From Candidatus Peregrinibacteria bacterium CG11_big_fil_rev_8_21_14_0_20_46_8 (GTDB taxonomy: Bacteria > Patescibacteriota > Gracilibacteria > UBA1369 > UM-FILTER-53-11): 64,000 nucleotides of DNA. The stretch lies in contig PCVQ01000003.1 of NCBI GenBank assembly GCA_002796025.1, positions 4,878 to 68,877 of the forward strand. Reading direction: 5' to 3'. Of the stretch, positions 50,831 to 62,400 are shown piece after piece. Below the pieces are notes generated by a model. That model made no database searches. It saw nothing but the letters and a program-made list of their open reading frames with translations, and had not been told where the DNA came from. Position 1 is the first letter of the stretch. Every line of letters starts with the position of its first letter. The translations under genes were made by a program, and so were the position numbers.

Positions 50831-51292
50831 TTATCGATACACCGCCGGCTTTCGTACAGGCACTGGTTTCTTCGGTTGAACTTTTAAGCAATCTCGTCGT
50901 GCATCGATGAGCGGTGTTTTTTCGCCGGTAGCCGGATCTACTCCATCAAGTTTTGTTTCAACTGACAGAACAGCACTGCTCCACTTGCTTGAAAATTGAT
51001 CAACATTAACGCTGCCTATAAATCCTTTTCCCGTGATGCGGATGGCACCGGTTTCTCTATCTTCCTTGAAGTTCTGAGCATTATCCATAAGCATATTTTC
51101 AATTTCCATCTGTAATGAAGCGCACGATGGCATTGGCTCTTTTTGTGCACGCTCGAGTACATCGATAAGCCGATCTCTCACTTCACGCGAGACTCCCGGA
51201 TATTCGTACGGCCTTGTATTTGCCGACACGGTAGAACAGCCGGCAATTGCTGCTGCTAAGGCGGGGATAGCATTTCTAAAATTTAGAGACAT
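50831..51292 (-). CDS. Hypothetical lipoprotein
   Basis: The signal peptide has lipobox AIAGC (Cys19). The mature part contains two further Cys in the chain (ASLQMEIENML region and DARRDCLKV), a predicted amphipathic helical segment, a TGKGFIGSVNVDQF strand and a basic Pro-rich tail (QPKKPVPVRKP). I do not recognise a family. It is convergent with trmB (stops 3 nt apart). Confidence 0.7.
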   Translation of the reverse strand: MSLNFRNAIPALAAAIAGCSTVSANTRPYEYPGVSREVRDRLIDVLERAQKEPMPSCASLQMEIENMLMDNAQNFKEDRETGAIRITGKGFIGSVNVDQFSSKWSSAVLSVETKLDGVDPATGEKTPLIDARRDCLKVQPKKPVPVRKPAVYR

Positions 51293-51367
51293 GGAGGTGA
51301 TGTAGTAAATAAATTAGTGGGTTACTCTATATATAGAATTCCAATCCGTCAAGTTTCCAAGGGTTCT

Positions 51368-53011
51368 TTAGGAGAGGCATCCCAAATAGCATTTTTCACA
51401 GTAAATTTGCTCAGGCCGCTCTGGTGCGTACGGCGATTGCAGTTCAGTGTTGCATTTTGTGCACTGTCTCTGCCAGAGTTTTTTGGGATTTGTAAGGGCC
51501 AAGCGGTCGAGTGCGCGTTGGCGCCACTCGCGTCGGGGCAGGGGAATATTCATTTTTTTATAAAAGTTTAATTCTTGTTCGATGATACGGTAGGGTTTGT
51601 TGCTTGCCTCGCAAATGAGCGTTTGTTCCAAAATAGAGTTGTCTATGTCGTGGATATTGTTCGGAATAGCCGTGCTTGTTGCGCGCTCTTCGCGGCTGGC
51701 GTCATCCTCCCATCTCCATCCTTGTGCAAGCGCTTCTTCCTTTTTGAGAGGATAGTACACACTCGCAACTGAATTGTTGTATGGAAAAGTTGATAAACTT
51801 TTTGGCAAAAACTGACCCCACTCGCCCGTACTTTTCATATGTTCGATAATGCGCGGCACCAATTCTTCCCACTCACTCTTCGTATACTGCTTGTTCAAAA
51901 TACAGTACGATTTATTTTTTAATCCCACACAGCCAAAGAGATAATGCGAGCCGGTTGGGGTTAGGTCGCAGTAGGTAACATTGTCTGAATTTACGGTCAT
52001 ATATGAGTATCGTACATTGTATGCTGTATCGGTTGAGATGTTATTGAAGACTAGCTCGCTCGATTCACCCACATATTCACTGTTATAGCAGTCCTTAATA
52101 TTCAGTCCCATGAAGACGCGGCGGCAATCCTCTCCGCCAAAAACTTCGTAACATTCGGTACAGTTTTTTGTGTGAGAGAGGAGATCTCCGGTCGAGTTTT
52201 CGCTCTGCAAGATGCGCGCGTATTTTACTATGCGCTCTTGCCGCTTCTTTTTGAATTCTTCCCAAAGTTGCTGCTGCGTTGTATAGCTTCCATTCATCAG
52301 CTCTGCTTTGCGCCGAAAATATTCCTCTTTTGTATACTGTTTATTCTCAATCACATACTGACGGTTTCGTAGATTAAAGCTCATAATGCAGTCCTTCGAG
52401 CCGATGCAGTCTTCGATGAAGTAACAGTCGGTGCAGCTCTTTGAATTGAATGCGAACTGGCAGCCGTAGCAGTTCTCTAAAAATGCCGAGAAGTAGCAGA
52501 GCTCGCATTTTATCGTCCAGTCGCAGTCAACGCAGTCCACGCTTTCCATAGGCAGAATCCCGTACAAACAGTCTTCGTTGCGGTCGCCGCCCACAATTAA
52601 ATAGGAGTTTTTGTTGTAGACGCAGGAGTTGCAGTACTCGCTATTTGTTGAGCCTATGTTTACAAGTGCTACCCGCGGCACACGCTTCTGTATTTCTGCG
52701 AACTGCTCAAAAAATGGGCGACTAAAATCATACGGCTGGCCAAATTCCAGGGGATCCCATGCATCACTCATCCAGTATTCGCGTTCATACACTTTGTACG
52801 GCGCATCATTCGCATACATCGAGATAATTGTTTTTTCGGTGCCGTCGCACCTACGTTTGTGCAAAAAACGGTCGTTTCGAAAACTTAATCGCCACTGCTG
52901 TTGATGAGGAAAACATACATTCCAAACCGGCGCGGCGAATTTTGCATACGATGCAATATCTTCGTCGCTTAATGTGAATTCATGCCCTCCAATGGAACAT
53001 AATAAATTCAT
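51368..53011 (-). CDS. Cys-rich protein, 547 aa, intact paralogue
   Basis: Same length and order of motifs as the interrupted gene at 48321-49964: WRLSFRNDRF, MSDAWDPLEFGQPYDFSRPFFEQFAEIQ, NSEYCNSC, GDRNEDCLYG, repeated Cys-containing segments between about 130 and 390, HMKSTGEWGQF, and a C-terminal ribbon (CTKCN, CEKCY). The N-terminal ribbon differs: the CxxC pairs of the paralogue are replaced by CSIGGH and CFPH, suggesting a changed or lost zinc site. The recurrent N/Y/C pattern suggests a solenoid. Soluble, no signal peptide. Role unknown; linkage to TrmB suggests a sensory or regulatory function. Confidence 0.75.
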   Translation of the reverse strand: MNLLCSIGGHEFTLSDEDIASYAKFAAPVWNVCFPHQQQWRLSFRNDRFLHKRRCDGTEKTIISMYANDAPYKVYEREYWMSDAWDPLEFGQPYDFSRPFFEQFAEIQKRVPRVALVNIGSTNSEYCNSCVYNKNSYLIVGGDRNEDCLYGILPMESVDCVDCDWTIKCELCYFSAFLENCYGCQFAFNSKSCTDCYFIEDCIGSKDCIMSFNLRNRQYVIENKQYTKEEYFRRKAELMNGSYTTQQQLWEEFKKKRQERIVKYARILQSENSTGDLLSHTKNCTECYEVFGGEDCRRVFMGLNIKDCYNSEYVGESSELVFNNISTDTAYNVRYSYMTVNSDNVTYCDLTPTGSHYLFGCVGLKNKSYCILNKQYTKSEWEELVPRIIEHMKSTGEWGQFLPKSLSTFPYNNSVASVYYPLKKEEALAQGWRWEDDASREERATSTAIPNNIHDIDNSILEQTLICEASNKPYRIIEQELNFYKKMNIPLPRREWRQRALDRLALTNPKKLWQRQCTKCNTELQSPYAPERPEQIYCEKCYLGCLS

Positions 53012-53049
53012 GGCACCTTATTATACCAATATGGTAATCTGTTCGAAGT

Positions 53050-53412
53050 ATGAAAAAAATAATTCGCTTTGTTTGTTTGCTGCTGGTTGTTGTTTTTCTT
53101 TTTGCGGCCTGTAATGCCGATACCGAAAAAGATATATCTGCTGCCGATGATGCTGTACAGCTGGCCGAAGGCGCTTGGGGGAATCTGACATGTTACGAGT
53201 ATATTGATGCGCGACGCGAAACGCTCGAACGCGAGCGCGGTATTGAGCAGATATTGCGAACATATCGTGAGCGTGCACGTAATAAAGATGCAGATTTTTT
53301 TGCTTTTAATCAAAAAACACAACAGCAGCTTTTTACAACGTATCAAGGTATTGAGCGTGCTTTGCATATAGAGATGCAGCGTTGCCTTGGCGCCCAGCTT
53401 CGTCCTCAATAA
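53050..53412 (+). CDS. Small hypothetical lipoprotein
   Basis: A hydrophobic signal ends in lipobox FAAC (Cys21). The mature 99 residues are mostly helical, with a Glu/Arg-rich stretch (DARRETLERERGIEQILRTY) and two more Cys (YEYIDAR region and EMQRCLG). No family is recognised. TAATCT (53035-53040) precedes the ATG by 9 nt. Confidence 0.68.
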   Translation: MKKIIRFVCLLLVVVFLFAACNADTEKDISAADDAVQLAEGAWGNLTCYEYIDARRETLERERGIEQILRTYRERARNKDADFFAFNQKTQQQLFTTYQGIERALHIEMQRCLGAQLRPQ

Positions 53413-53413
53413 T

Positions 53414-53447
53414 AATAGCCCCTCGTACGTTTGTACGAGGGGCTATT
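53414..53447. terminator. Bidirectional terminator
   Basis: A perfect 15-bp stem (AATAGCCCCTCGTAC with its complement) and loop GTTT lie between the stops of two convergent genes, the lipoprotein gene and the giant surface protein. Confidence 0.85.
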
Positions 53448-53469
53448 AGCCTGAACGTTACATCACTTT

Positions 53470-56400
53470 TTACCGGTGATGTTTGGCATGCCGCCGGTTA
53501 CGGCGCTTGCTTTGTGAGACATAAAAGCAGGTCGCTGCAGTGAGAATAACAAGTACTGCAGCCGCGACTTCAGGTTCAGCACGCTTCGCCAATAATTTAT
53601 GCGGCGATGTTACGGTATCACCTGGCTCGCGCGCAGCAACTAATGTGAATTTTGAGAGACTTGAGAGCTTACCGACACATGTATTTGTTGCAATATCACA
53701 AGTGGTAGGCAGCGGTGTACAGTTTTGAGAGTTTTTCTTAAAGCTGCAAACTTTAATAGTTCTTACCCACTCAGCCTCGGTGGTATCGGACGGAATGTCG
53801 CTGTCGGCATAGGTCATACTAATAGTTGCCGCACTGCCTCCGGAAGTTTGCAGTGTGGTAACCGGCTGACCGTTTACCGTTGAGGTGACCTCGATACCTT
53901 TACCGCCAATAACTTGATAAGTGCTTGTTGATTGCGGTACTGCGGTTGTTTCTTTTACTACGACGCTACCGTCATTATTTTGGGAATTACCGAGCGCACC
54001 GGCAGGGAAGTTAATCTCAACACCGGCATCACGTACTACTGCGCCGCGTGACGGCTGCAATGTTTGCGTGCGTTGTTCTCGGCGTGTGTATCCTGCAATA
54101 GCAAGGAGCTCGAGATTCTGTGTGGTTGCATCGCCTTCGGCAAGCGTCACCGTAGTTGAGGCTGATTTAAAGCCGTCTCCTATTGCGGTAATAGTCCAGG
54201 TGCCTGGTGTAAGCGAGAGTGTATAGTTCGTGCTGGCGCTATCGGATGCCGCTAAATCGACATTTGCAATCGTTGTCTGGCCATTTTCTAATGAAGCCTG
54301 TACAACAGTATCGCTGTTTACATTTTCTGTTGTATCTAATGTGCCGTCGCTATCATCGTCTTTCCAGACACGGCCTGTGATTGTCGCATTTGCTCGAACG
54401 AGTACTCGCTCTATGCCGCTTGCACTTGCCCCGTCAATTGTTACCGTAGAGGGCTCTTCGCTATCAGTACAGCCGGCTTTGGTCGCAGTTACTGCAAAGC
54501 TTCCTTCCGGTACGTTTGCAATAGACCATGTGCCGTCATCATTGACTTCTGTTGTAGCGGATCGTCCGGTGTCACCGTCATAAATGTAAACTGCAGCACC
54601 TCCGACACACGAAGTAGATGTCGAACTTACTGTTCCGGAAATCGAATACGTTTCGGATTGCGAAAAGTTCACATATGTTGTGGCCCCGCCGGTAATGCTT
54701 ACATTTTCTTTTTGACCAAGGAAGCCAATTGCATGATGATTTCCCTCAATTGTATAGGTGCCTTCCGGTACGGAGAATTCATAGACACCTGGATCGGATG
54801 ATGAAGTTCCTGTGCTTCTGCCGCTGGAATCAAATGCAGAGACCCATCCGTCAGAAACGGTGTTTGAAGCACAACCATTTGATGCACTTGGATCGGAATC
54901 CGGATCATTCAATGTACATGCATACACCACTACAGTTCCGGTCTTTGCTGTCTTCAGGTTAACGCCTGTAGTATTGCTACTATATGTTTGACTTGAGAGA
55001 GATTGGGTCGGGCCTTGTGATGGGATAAAGCCTTCAACGTTGTAGCCGCTGCCTGCTGCAAGCTGCATGGTATAGGTACCATCGGAACTGGTAAATGCAC
55101 TATTGTAGCCTCCAGTTGTATCGCTCCATGCATTTACAAATGAGTTGCCCGCGCCCTCACCGGAATCTACGGAATTATTTCCGTTGCTATCTATATACAC
55201 CGTTCCGCTGATGGTTACACAGCTGTCACTCTGCGATTGGATATTCTTAGAAGTTAAATTAGTGCCAGCTACAACCGAAACGGTAATCGAAGGCATCGCA
55301 CCACAACTTGATTGTGCGAAAGCGCTGATCTTCCAGCGTTTTGGGCTGCCACTTGTTCCTCCGGAAACAAAGAGCGTGTAGTTCCCGTTTGCATCGGTCG
55401 ATGCACCCGTCCATCCGCCAATCGGTTCGCCGTCTGCGTTAACCTGATTTGCCGTTACATAACTATAGCTTATTGCATTGCCGGCATCATCGAGTACTTT
55501 TCCGGATACAGATGTATCCGGCTTTGCAATTACTAAGACGAGATCGTCTTCGTTTGCAGTGCCCGATAATGTTGCACTTGAGAAGCCGCCTACATTGTTT
55601 TCGATGAACTCACTATCACAGTAGACGTCGGCAGTACTATTGCCATCAGAGGTCGACTCGTTATCTTTTACATCACATTCCATGAAGTTTGACTCCGGCA
55701 TGCCGGGTTTGAATGCATGAAGATCGTATGTGCCCGGTGTAACATTTATTGTAAAGAGCCCATTTGTATCTGATTGTGCGAAGCCTCCCCAGAAGCTCTG
55801 TTCGCCGAAATTGAGTGGATGGGCATTTACATACGCACTCTTAATCGCAGCTCCGTTTCCATCCACAACTTTACCCTTAATTTGATATGTTGCTGCAGTG
55901 ATGGTAAAGCAGAGTTCGTTGTCCGTTGCGCCAGATCCGCTTGTACATTTATCAACCACACCCTGTGAAGTTACCACAACTTCTTCAGGCGCTGGCGGTA
56001 CGAAATCTACCGTTTGTGATGTGCCTGAGAATGACGGGCCGACATTTATCATCCACTTACCTTTCGCGAGGGACAATGTTGTCGTGCCTATTCCGCTGCC
56101 ATTCAAGGTAACTGTTTTTGGTGGAATATAGCCGCCAAAATTGCTGCCGAACTCTTCTGCTGCGAATGAACCGTTTTGTGTAGTACTCGCATCTCCACCA
56201 TGAAATGTTTCTGTGCGTTCATTCACATCGCCGAGACGGAATGCATAGACATCAACCTTTTTATTTGCGAGCCCGCTGCCGCCGCTTAAATATACATCAA
56301 GTATATTTTGAGAACTTACGGCGCTCACGGTAAAGTTACTGTTGTTTGCGCTCTCACCACTTGCTAGATAAATATCTTTAAATGTATTAGATGCAAGATA

Positions 56401-59400
56401 GCTGCTATTTGTCGGCAGCTCCATATTTATAAAGTAGTAGCTGTTGTCGTAAAGATTTGGGAATGTATAGTAGCCGTCCGCATCAGTTGTTTTACATTCA
56501 TAACCGGTAGGGCCGCTCAAACATACTTTTGCACTTTCTACGCGCGCTTCGCCGCCATTAGGCAGCTTGTCGCCGGCTGTCCCGCCTGATGCGCCATCGT
56601 CGACAAAGACATATCCGGATATGGTGCTTGAACCTGCCGCCAAAATAAAGAACGGCATAGTTGTTTTTGTTTCAAGCGTTGTGCCGCCAGAATTTTTCGT
56701 TGTTATATCGATTGTGTAGCCAGTGGTATTGTAATCTTTCGCAACCGGTGAATTTGTTACCGGGAAATTGAATTCAAGGAAGTCGCCGGCATTAATATCT
56801 GTACCATTAATGGTAATGGTTACTTTGCGTGTGCTGCTATCACAGCTGATGCTTGCAACTGTCACTGTTCCATCGTGCCAGCCGTTAATGTCGGTATTTG
56901 CAAAATCAGTTGTGCTCCATGTATTACAGCTGCTCGGAAAGGTGAATCCGCTTGGGAAGGCCAGTTCAATTGTGCCGTTTTCTGGAATTGTTGTTCCGGC
57001 TTCAAAGTAGAACCAGTATTTTGTTGTTGCTCCTGCGACGTTTGATTCTGACCAGGTATTAACCGGACTAATGCCCCAATTGTACCAATCGGTGCCATCA
57101 GTCGTTGTAGTGCCATCAAGATTAGTTCCGGCATAATCGTAGTTTGCATCATTAATATCGTTGACAATTGCTTGCAGCGTATTCGATGCCGAATCCATGG
57201 CATTGCCCGCATAATCTACGAGGAATGTACTTGGTGTAACTCTGAAGAGCGACAACGGAGGCATACCGATACCTGAGAATTTGACCTTCAAGGCGATTGG
57301 ATCGTAAACCACAGAAACTTGATCGAATGGAGTATGTACGTTCCATGACTGGCCATCATCAAAGCTGGTTTCGATCGTCCAATTGTTAAAGTTATTTACA
57401 TCACTGCTGCCTGAGCTTGTTGAGTTTTCATAGTTTTTTGCAGCATCGAACGGCATAGGTTCAGAAAGGTAAACGGTAATTGAGTCGTTATCACCGTTAA
57501 TACTTGTGACCGAAGGTGCAGTTGTATCGTTTGCTGAGCCATCAATGAGGCCGTTTGTGGTGAATGTTATTGTTTGCTGTGTTGCAGCATTACCCGCAGC
57601 ATCGGCAATACCCCAGGCCGAATTATATGGATTTGTAACTAAAAAGTATGTGCTGTTTGCAGCGAGCAGCGCATTCGGATACACATGTACGGCTCGTCCA
57701 TCTCCTTCTATTAATCCGCTGGTATTTGTTACGAGTGTATCGTCATGTCTGTCGAATGTGCTGTCCCCATTATCTAAATAGAGTGAGAGACCTACATTTA
57801 AATTAGTCACCGAACCTCCAGAGCTAAATGACTGAAAGAAGCGTGTGCCATCGATCGGTTCGTTAAACGTAACGATCATATCGCTAATGCGTCGGTCAAC
57901 CGTAGCGCCTTCTTGAGGATATGATGATTCAATTTGAGGACCCGTACTATCATTGGCTGCCGTCGAAAAATCAAGCTGATACTCTCGCTCGAGCGCGATA
58001 CCCCGGTTTGAAACTACACAAGCTTCCGGAAGGCCGAATCCGCAGCTTCCGTTGCGCGGATCGGTATCGTTATCTCCTTGAATTTCGAGCGTATAGGTAT
58101 TACCACTTGTTACGCTTTCTGGAAGCGGAATACGCACGCGTGTCGTTTGTCCGGACGATGTCGTTGTCCAGCCGGATGTCGATGTTAACAGATTGCTGCC
58201 TGTTGTCTCGCCAAATGAATTCAGTGCAAAGAGCCGGAAGTTCTCCGTTTGCAATGCGTTACTGTCGAGTGGCACGGAGAAACTAATAATCAGTGAGCCG
58301 TTCTCTGCAATGTTTCCACCATGAAATGGTACGGTACCGGTTACATACGGTGGAGGTACATAGTCGATGAAGCCGGTAAAAGTATATGTAGACGAGCTAA
58401 ATGGAGGCCCGATACCTAGCGAACTAACACCTTGATCGATGGTTGTGGCTTGGTCGGCCTGAATGGTTGCGATCGCAATCAAAACATTATCTTCGATCGG
58501 TGGATTAATGATTTGTGCATCACCAAGTGCGCCTTTATTTGCGTGCGCACCAATTCGAATCTCTACAGCTGATCCTGCTGAGATACCCGTAGTGCTGTTA
58601 AGGTCAATAATAACGACGTTCGGTGAAGTAAAGGTTACGCCATCTTCGGTTGAAGTCGCAGTTGCTGCAAGTTTGCGGTGTGAATCGGTTACGAGCAGGT
58701 CGACATCACCTGCATCGAGAGCACTACTAAACGTAAAATCATTATTTTCAAAATCCGGAGCGAATACTACGATGATCTGTCCACTCGCTGGAATATCATT
58801 TACAGTTGTAAATCCGAATGTCCAGTTGCTGCCTTCACCTGCCGCCGTGTTACTGCTTGTAGTTGTAACCGTTAGAGTTCCAGTCGAAGAAGCTGTAGTG
58901 ATGACCATTGTTGTTGAGCCTTCGTCGAGTTTTGATCCGGCGTCATTTTGAGTGGTAATAGTAATGGTGTAATCTCCTGCGGTTGCAGGGTTTGTCATTT
59001 GTCTGTCGCCTGTTGCTCCTTCTAATGCATTAAGTCCAATTGTTATATCTACAGGCATGCCCGCATTAATGCTTGTGCTGGAATTTAATTCGATATCAAA
59101 TGTAGTCCCGGTAATACTTACACCGTCCTCACTTGTGGAAGCAGTTGCTGCAAGTGTTCGAGGAGAGCCATTAACCGTAAGATCAACATCTGTATAGTCG
59201 AGCCCAAATTCGGGCGTAAAAGAAGAATCAAAAGCCACGATAATATGTCCGCCCGCTGGAATTTTGCTTGTTGTTGTGAATGAAAGGGTATGATTTGTAT
59301 TTGCTGATTCTGTGTCGTCAGGTGCTGAATCGGTTACCGCAATACTATTTACAGTAGTTATTGTATTAGTAGTACTTCCTGTATCGATTGTTGTCGCGGT

Positions 59401-62400
59401 CACATTGTTCTGTGTTGTTACTGTAGTCGTGTATGTACTAGCACTCACAGGATTTGTATATTGATCATCTCCTGCGAACTCTTCGACTGCATTTGTACCA
59501 ATACGGATACTTACACTTGATCCCGCGCTAATTCCGCTTGATGAATTTAATTGAATGGTGATGGCATTGTTGCTTACCGATACGCCGTCTTCTGTTGTTG
59601 AGGCAAAGCTAGAGAGTGATCGCGAAATTCCGTCAACAAGCAGGTCAATGTCGGTATAATCTAAAAAGCCGCTTTGGCTAAAACTTGGATCAAGCGTTAT
59701 GGCGATATATCCATCGGCCGGGATCGCATTGACTGTAGTAAATGCCAGGGTATGATTTGCCGGTTGAGATGTTTCGGACGTGCTGAGCGTATCACTGAGC
59801 GTACTGGAAAGATCACCAATGCCAGCATTGATAGTAACCGTTGTGGAGCCGCTATCGAGATTGCTGGAGCTCGCATTTTGTGTCTGTATGCTTGTTGTTT
59901 TTGAGCCTGATGTGCTCGGTGTAGTATACTGAAGATCTCCGAATGTTTCTGAGCTTGCATTCGTACCAACACGCAACTCTACATTTGATCCTGCAGAGAT
60001 GCCAGTCGATGAATTAAGCGCAACGATAATTGTGTTGTCGATTATTGCGACACCATCATTTGTACTATCCGCACTTGCTGCCAAGTTGCGTTCGAAAAAA
60101 TCTACAGCAAAATCTACATCGGTATAATCCATACCCGATGCAGGTACGAAGCCGCTGTCGAGTGTATACACAATTGTACCTCCGGCAGGAATTGCATTCA
60201 CGGTATTAAAAGAAATCGTCATATCTGTGGATGTCGATGCATCTGAGCTTGAAAGTGTATGCGAAAGCGTACTAGTTACATCGCCGGGATTAATGACTGC
60301 CGAAGTAATATCAATAGTTGTATTGCCTGAATCAAGTGTGCTTCCGAGGCTGTCTTGAGTTACTACTAGAGTATTATAGGTGCTTGCGGAACTAGGATTC
60401 GTATATTGAGCATCTCCGCTTCCGCCATAAATTGAGCTGAGACCGATGGTTATCTCTACTGCGGATGCCGCAGGAATTGGGCTCGAGCTTTGGAGCTCAA
60501 TGGTAACCGTATTGCTGTCAATTGTTACGGCGTCGACAAAGCTGCCTGCTGGTGCACCACCGAGGTCGCGGCTGCTTAAGTCTACTAATAAATCAACATC
60601 TGTATAGTCTAATCCTAATCCGGCAGTAAACCCTGGATCAAGCGTAATAACTATGTAACCACTTGCCGGTATCTCGGCAATAGTGGTGAAGTTTATTCGT
60701 ATGTCCGAGGCCTCACCCGAAGTGGTGCTATCGATATTCGTATGCGTAAGTGTACCGGAAATATCACCGCCTCCAACGGCTTCAGTAATTGTTTCGGTAT
60801 AATTTGCGCTGTCCATTGATACACCAAAATTATCGTAGGTTGTAACGCTATTAATGTAGTCACCGGCAACGCTAGGATTATAAAGGAGGGTATCGCCAAT
60901 TGATCCCGAAGTCGCATTTGTGCCAATGCGCACTTCTACGGATTGTCCGCTGGTAATACCAGTGGTGTCGCTCATTTGTATTGTTATAGTTGGGAAGGAA
61001 ATACTTACTCCATAATCGGAAGTGCCCGGAAATGATGCGAGTGATTGTTGTACGTCATCAACCAACACATCGATATCATCGATGCCGATGAAGTCTGTAT
61101 CCGCATAGCCATTTGCAAAAGTAATTTCAAAAAAGCCGCCGGCTGCGGGAATATCTTGAGTGGGCCAGAAGCTAATGCTGTGGTTTGTTGCAGCACTGGT
61201 GGTGGTATCATCCGGTATAGAAGTGACTGAGAATAAAACTACTTCATTAAGTATGCTTGCTGTAGCGCTGCCGGTTTCGAGTTGCGCCGAAAATTCATCG
61301 TACGTTGTGACATCAACTGTTGTATCTCCTTCGAGCGAAGGGTTATAAAGGCTTGCATCGCCAATATAGTCTTGAGTGGTATTCGTGCCGATGTAAATGT
61401 CCACAAGTTGTCCTGCGGTAATACCCGTACTGGAATTGAGTGTGATGCTTACATTTGGAAATCCGCTGACATCAATGCCGTCCGAAAATGAATCGGCGAA
61501 GCTATTTACTGAGCGGTGTATATCATCCACTATGAGATCAAAATCCGTATAGTCGACGAAATCTGTATTGGAAAATGAGTTAAAGACTAAATCGATGCGT
61601 CCATTTGGCGGAATATCGATTGTTGGAGAAATTGAGATGATTTGATCGCTTGCGGCGCTTGGTGAGCTGTCTGTCAGGAATATTGAGGGCAAAAAACCGG
61701 CAGCTCCGCCAGCATCTGCAATATTTATTGGTGCTGATGCAGTTTCGAGTTGCGCCGAAAATTCATCGTATGTTGTGACATCGACTGTTGTGATTCCTTT
61801 TGTACTAGGGTTATACAGTTGTACGTCACCGAAATAATCTTGTAATGCGTTTGTACCGATTAAAATAGCTACAGAATCGCCTGCAGTAATGCCGGTTGAT
61901 GAGTTAAGGGTAATGCTTACGGTTGGAAAGGCGCTAAAGTCGACGCCGTCAGAAAAGCTGTCGGCAAAGCTATTAATTGAACGTTCGATACTATTTACAC
62001 TAAAATCAACATCCGTATAGTCAACGGAATCGGTATTAGAGAATGAGTTGAATAAAAGCTCGATACGTCCGCTTGGCGGAATGTCAACTGTTGGTGAAAA
62101 AGTAATAGTGTGATTGCTGACTTCACTTGGAGTTGTATTATCTAATTCATCTGCTGGAGTAAAACTTCCGCCGCCGCCGCTAGTAATTGTTACCGTAGCG
62201 CTCGCATCGTCACCGCCTGTCGAAGTCATTGTTGTTGTATAATCGCCTGCTGAACTTGGATTCGTATATTGTGCGTCACCGGTTGCGCCGTATGTTGCAT
62301 TCAAACCAAAACGAATCTCAACCGTATCGCCCGCATTAATATCACTGCCAAGATCGTAGTAGATAATTCCATTTCCTCCGGATGAAATGCTGTCTGCACC

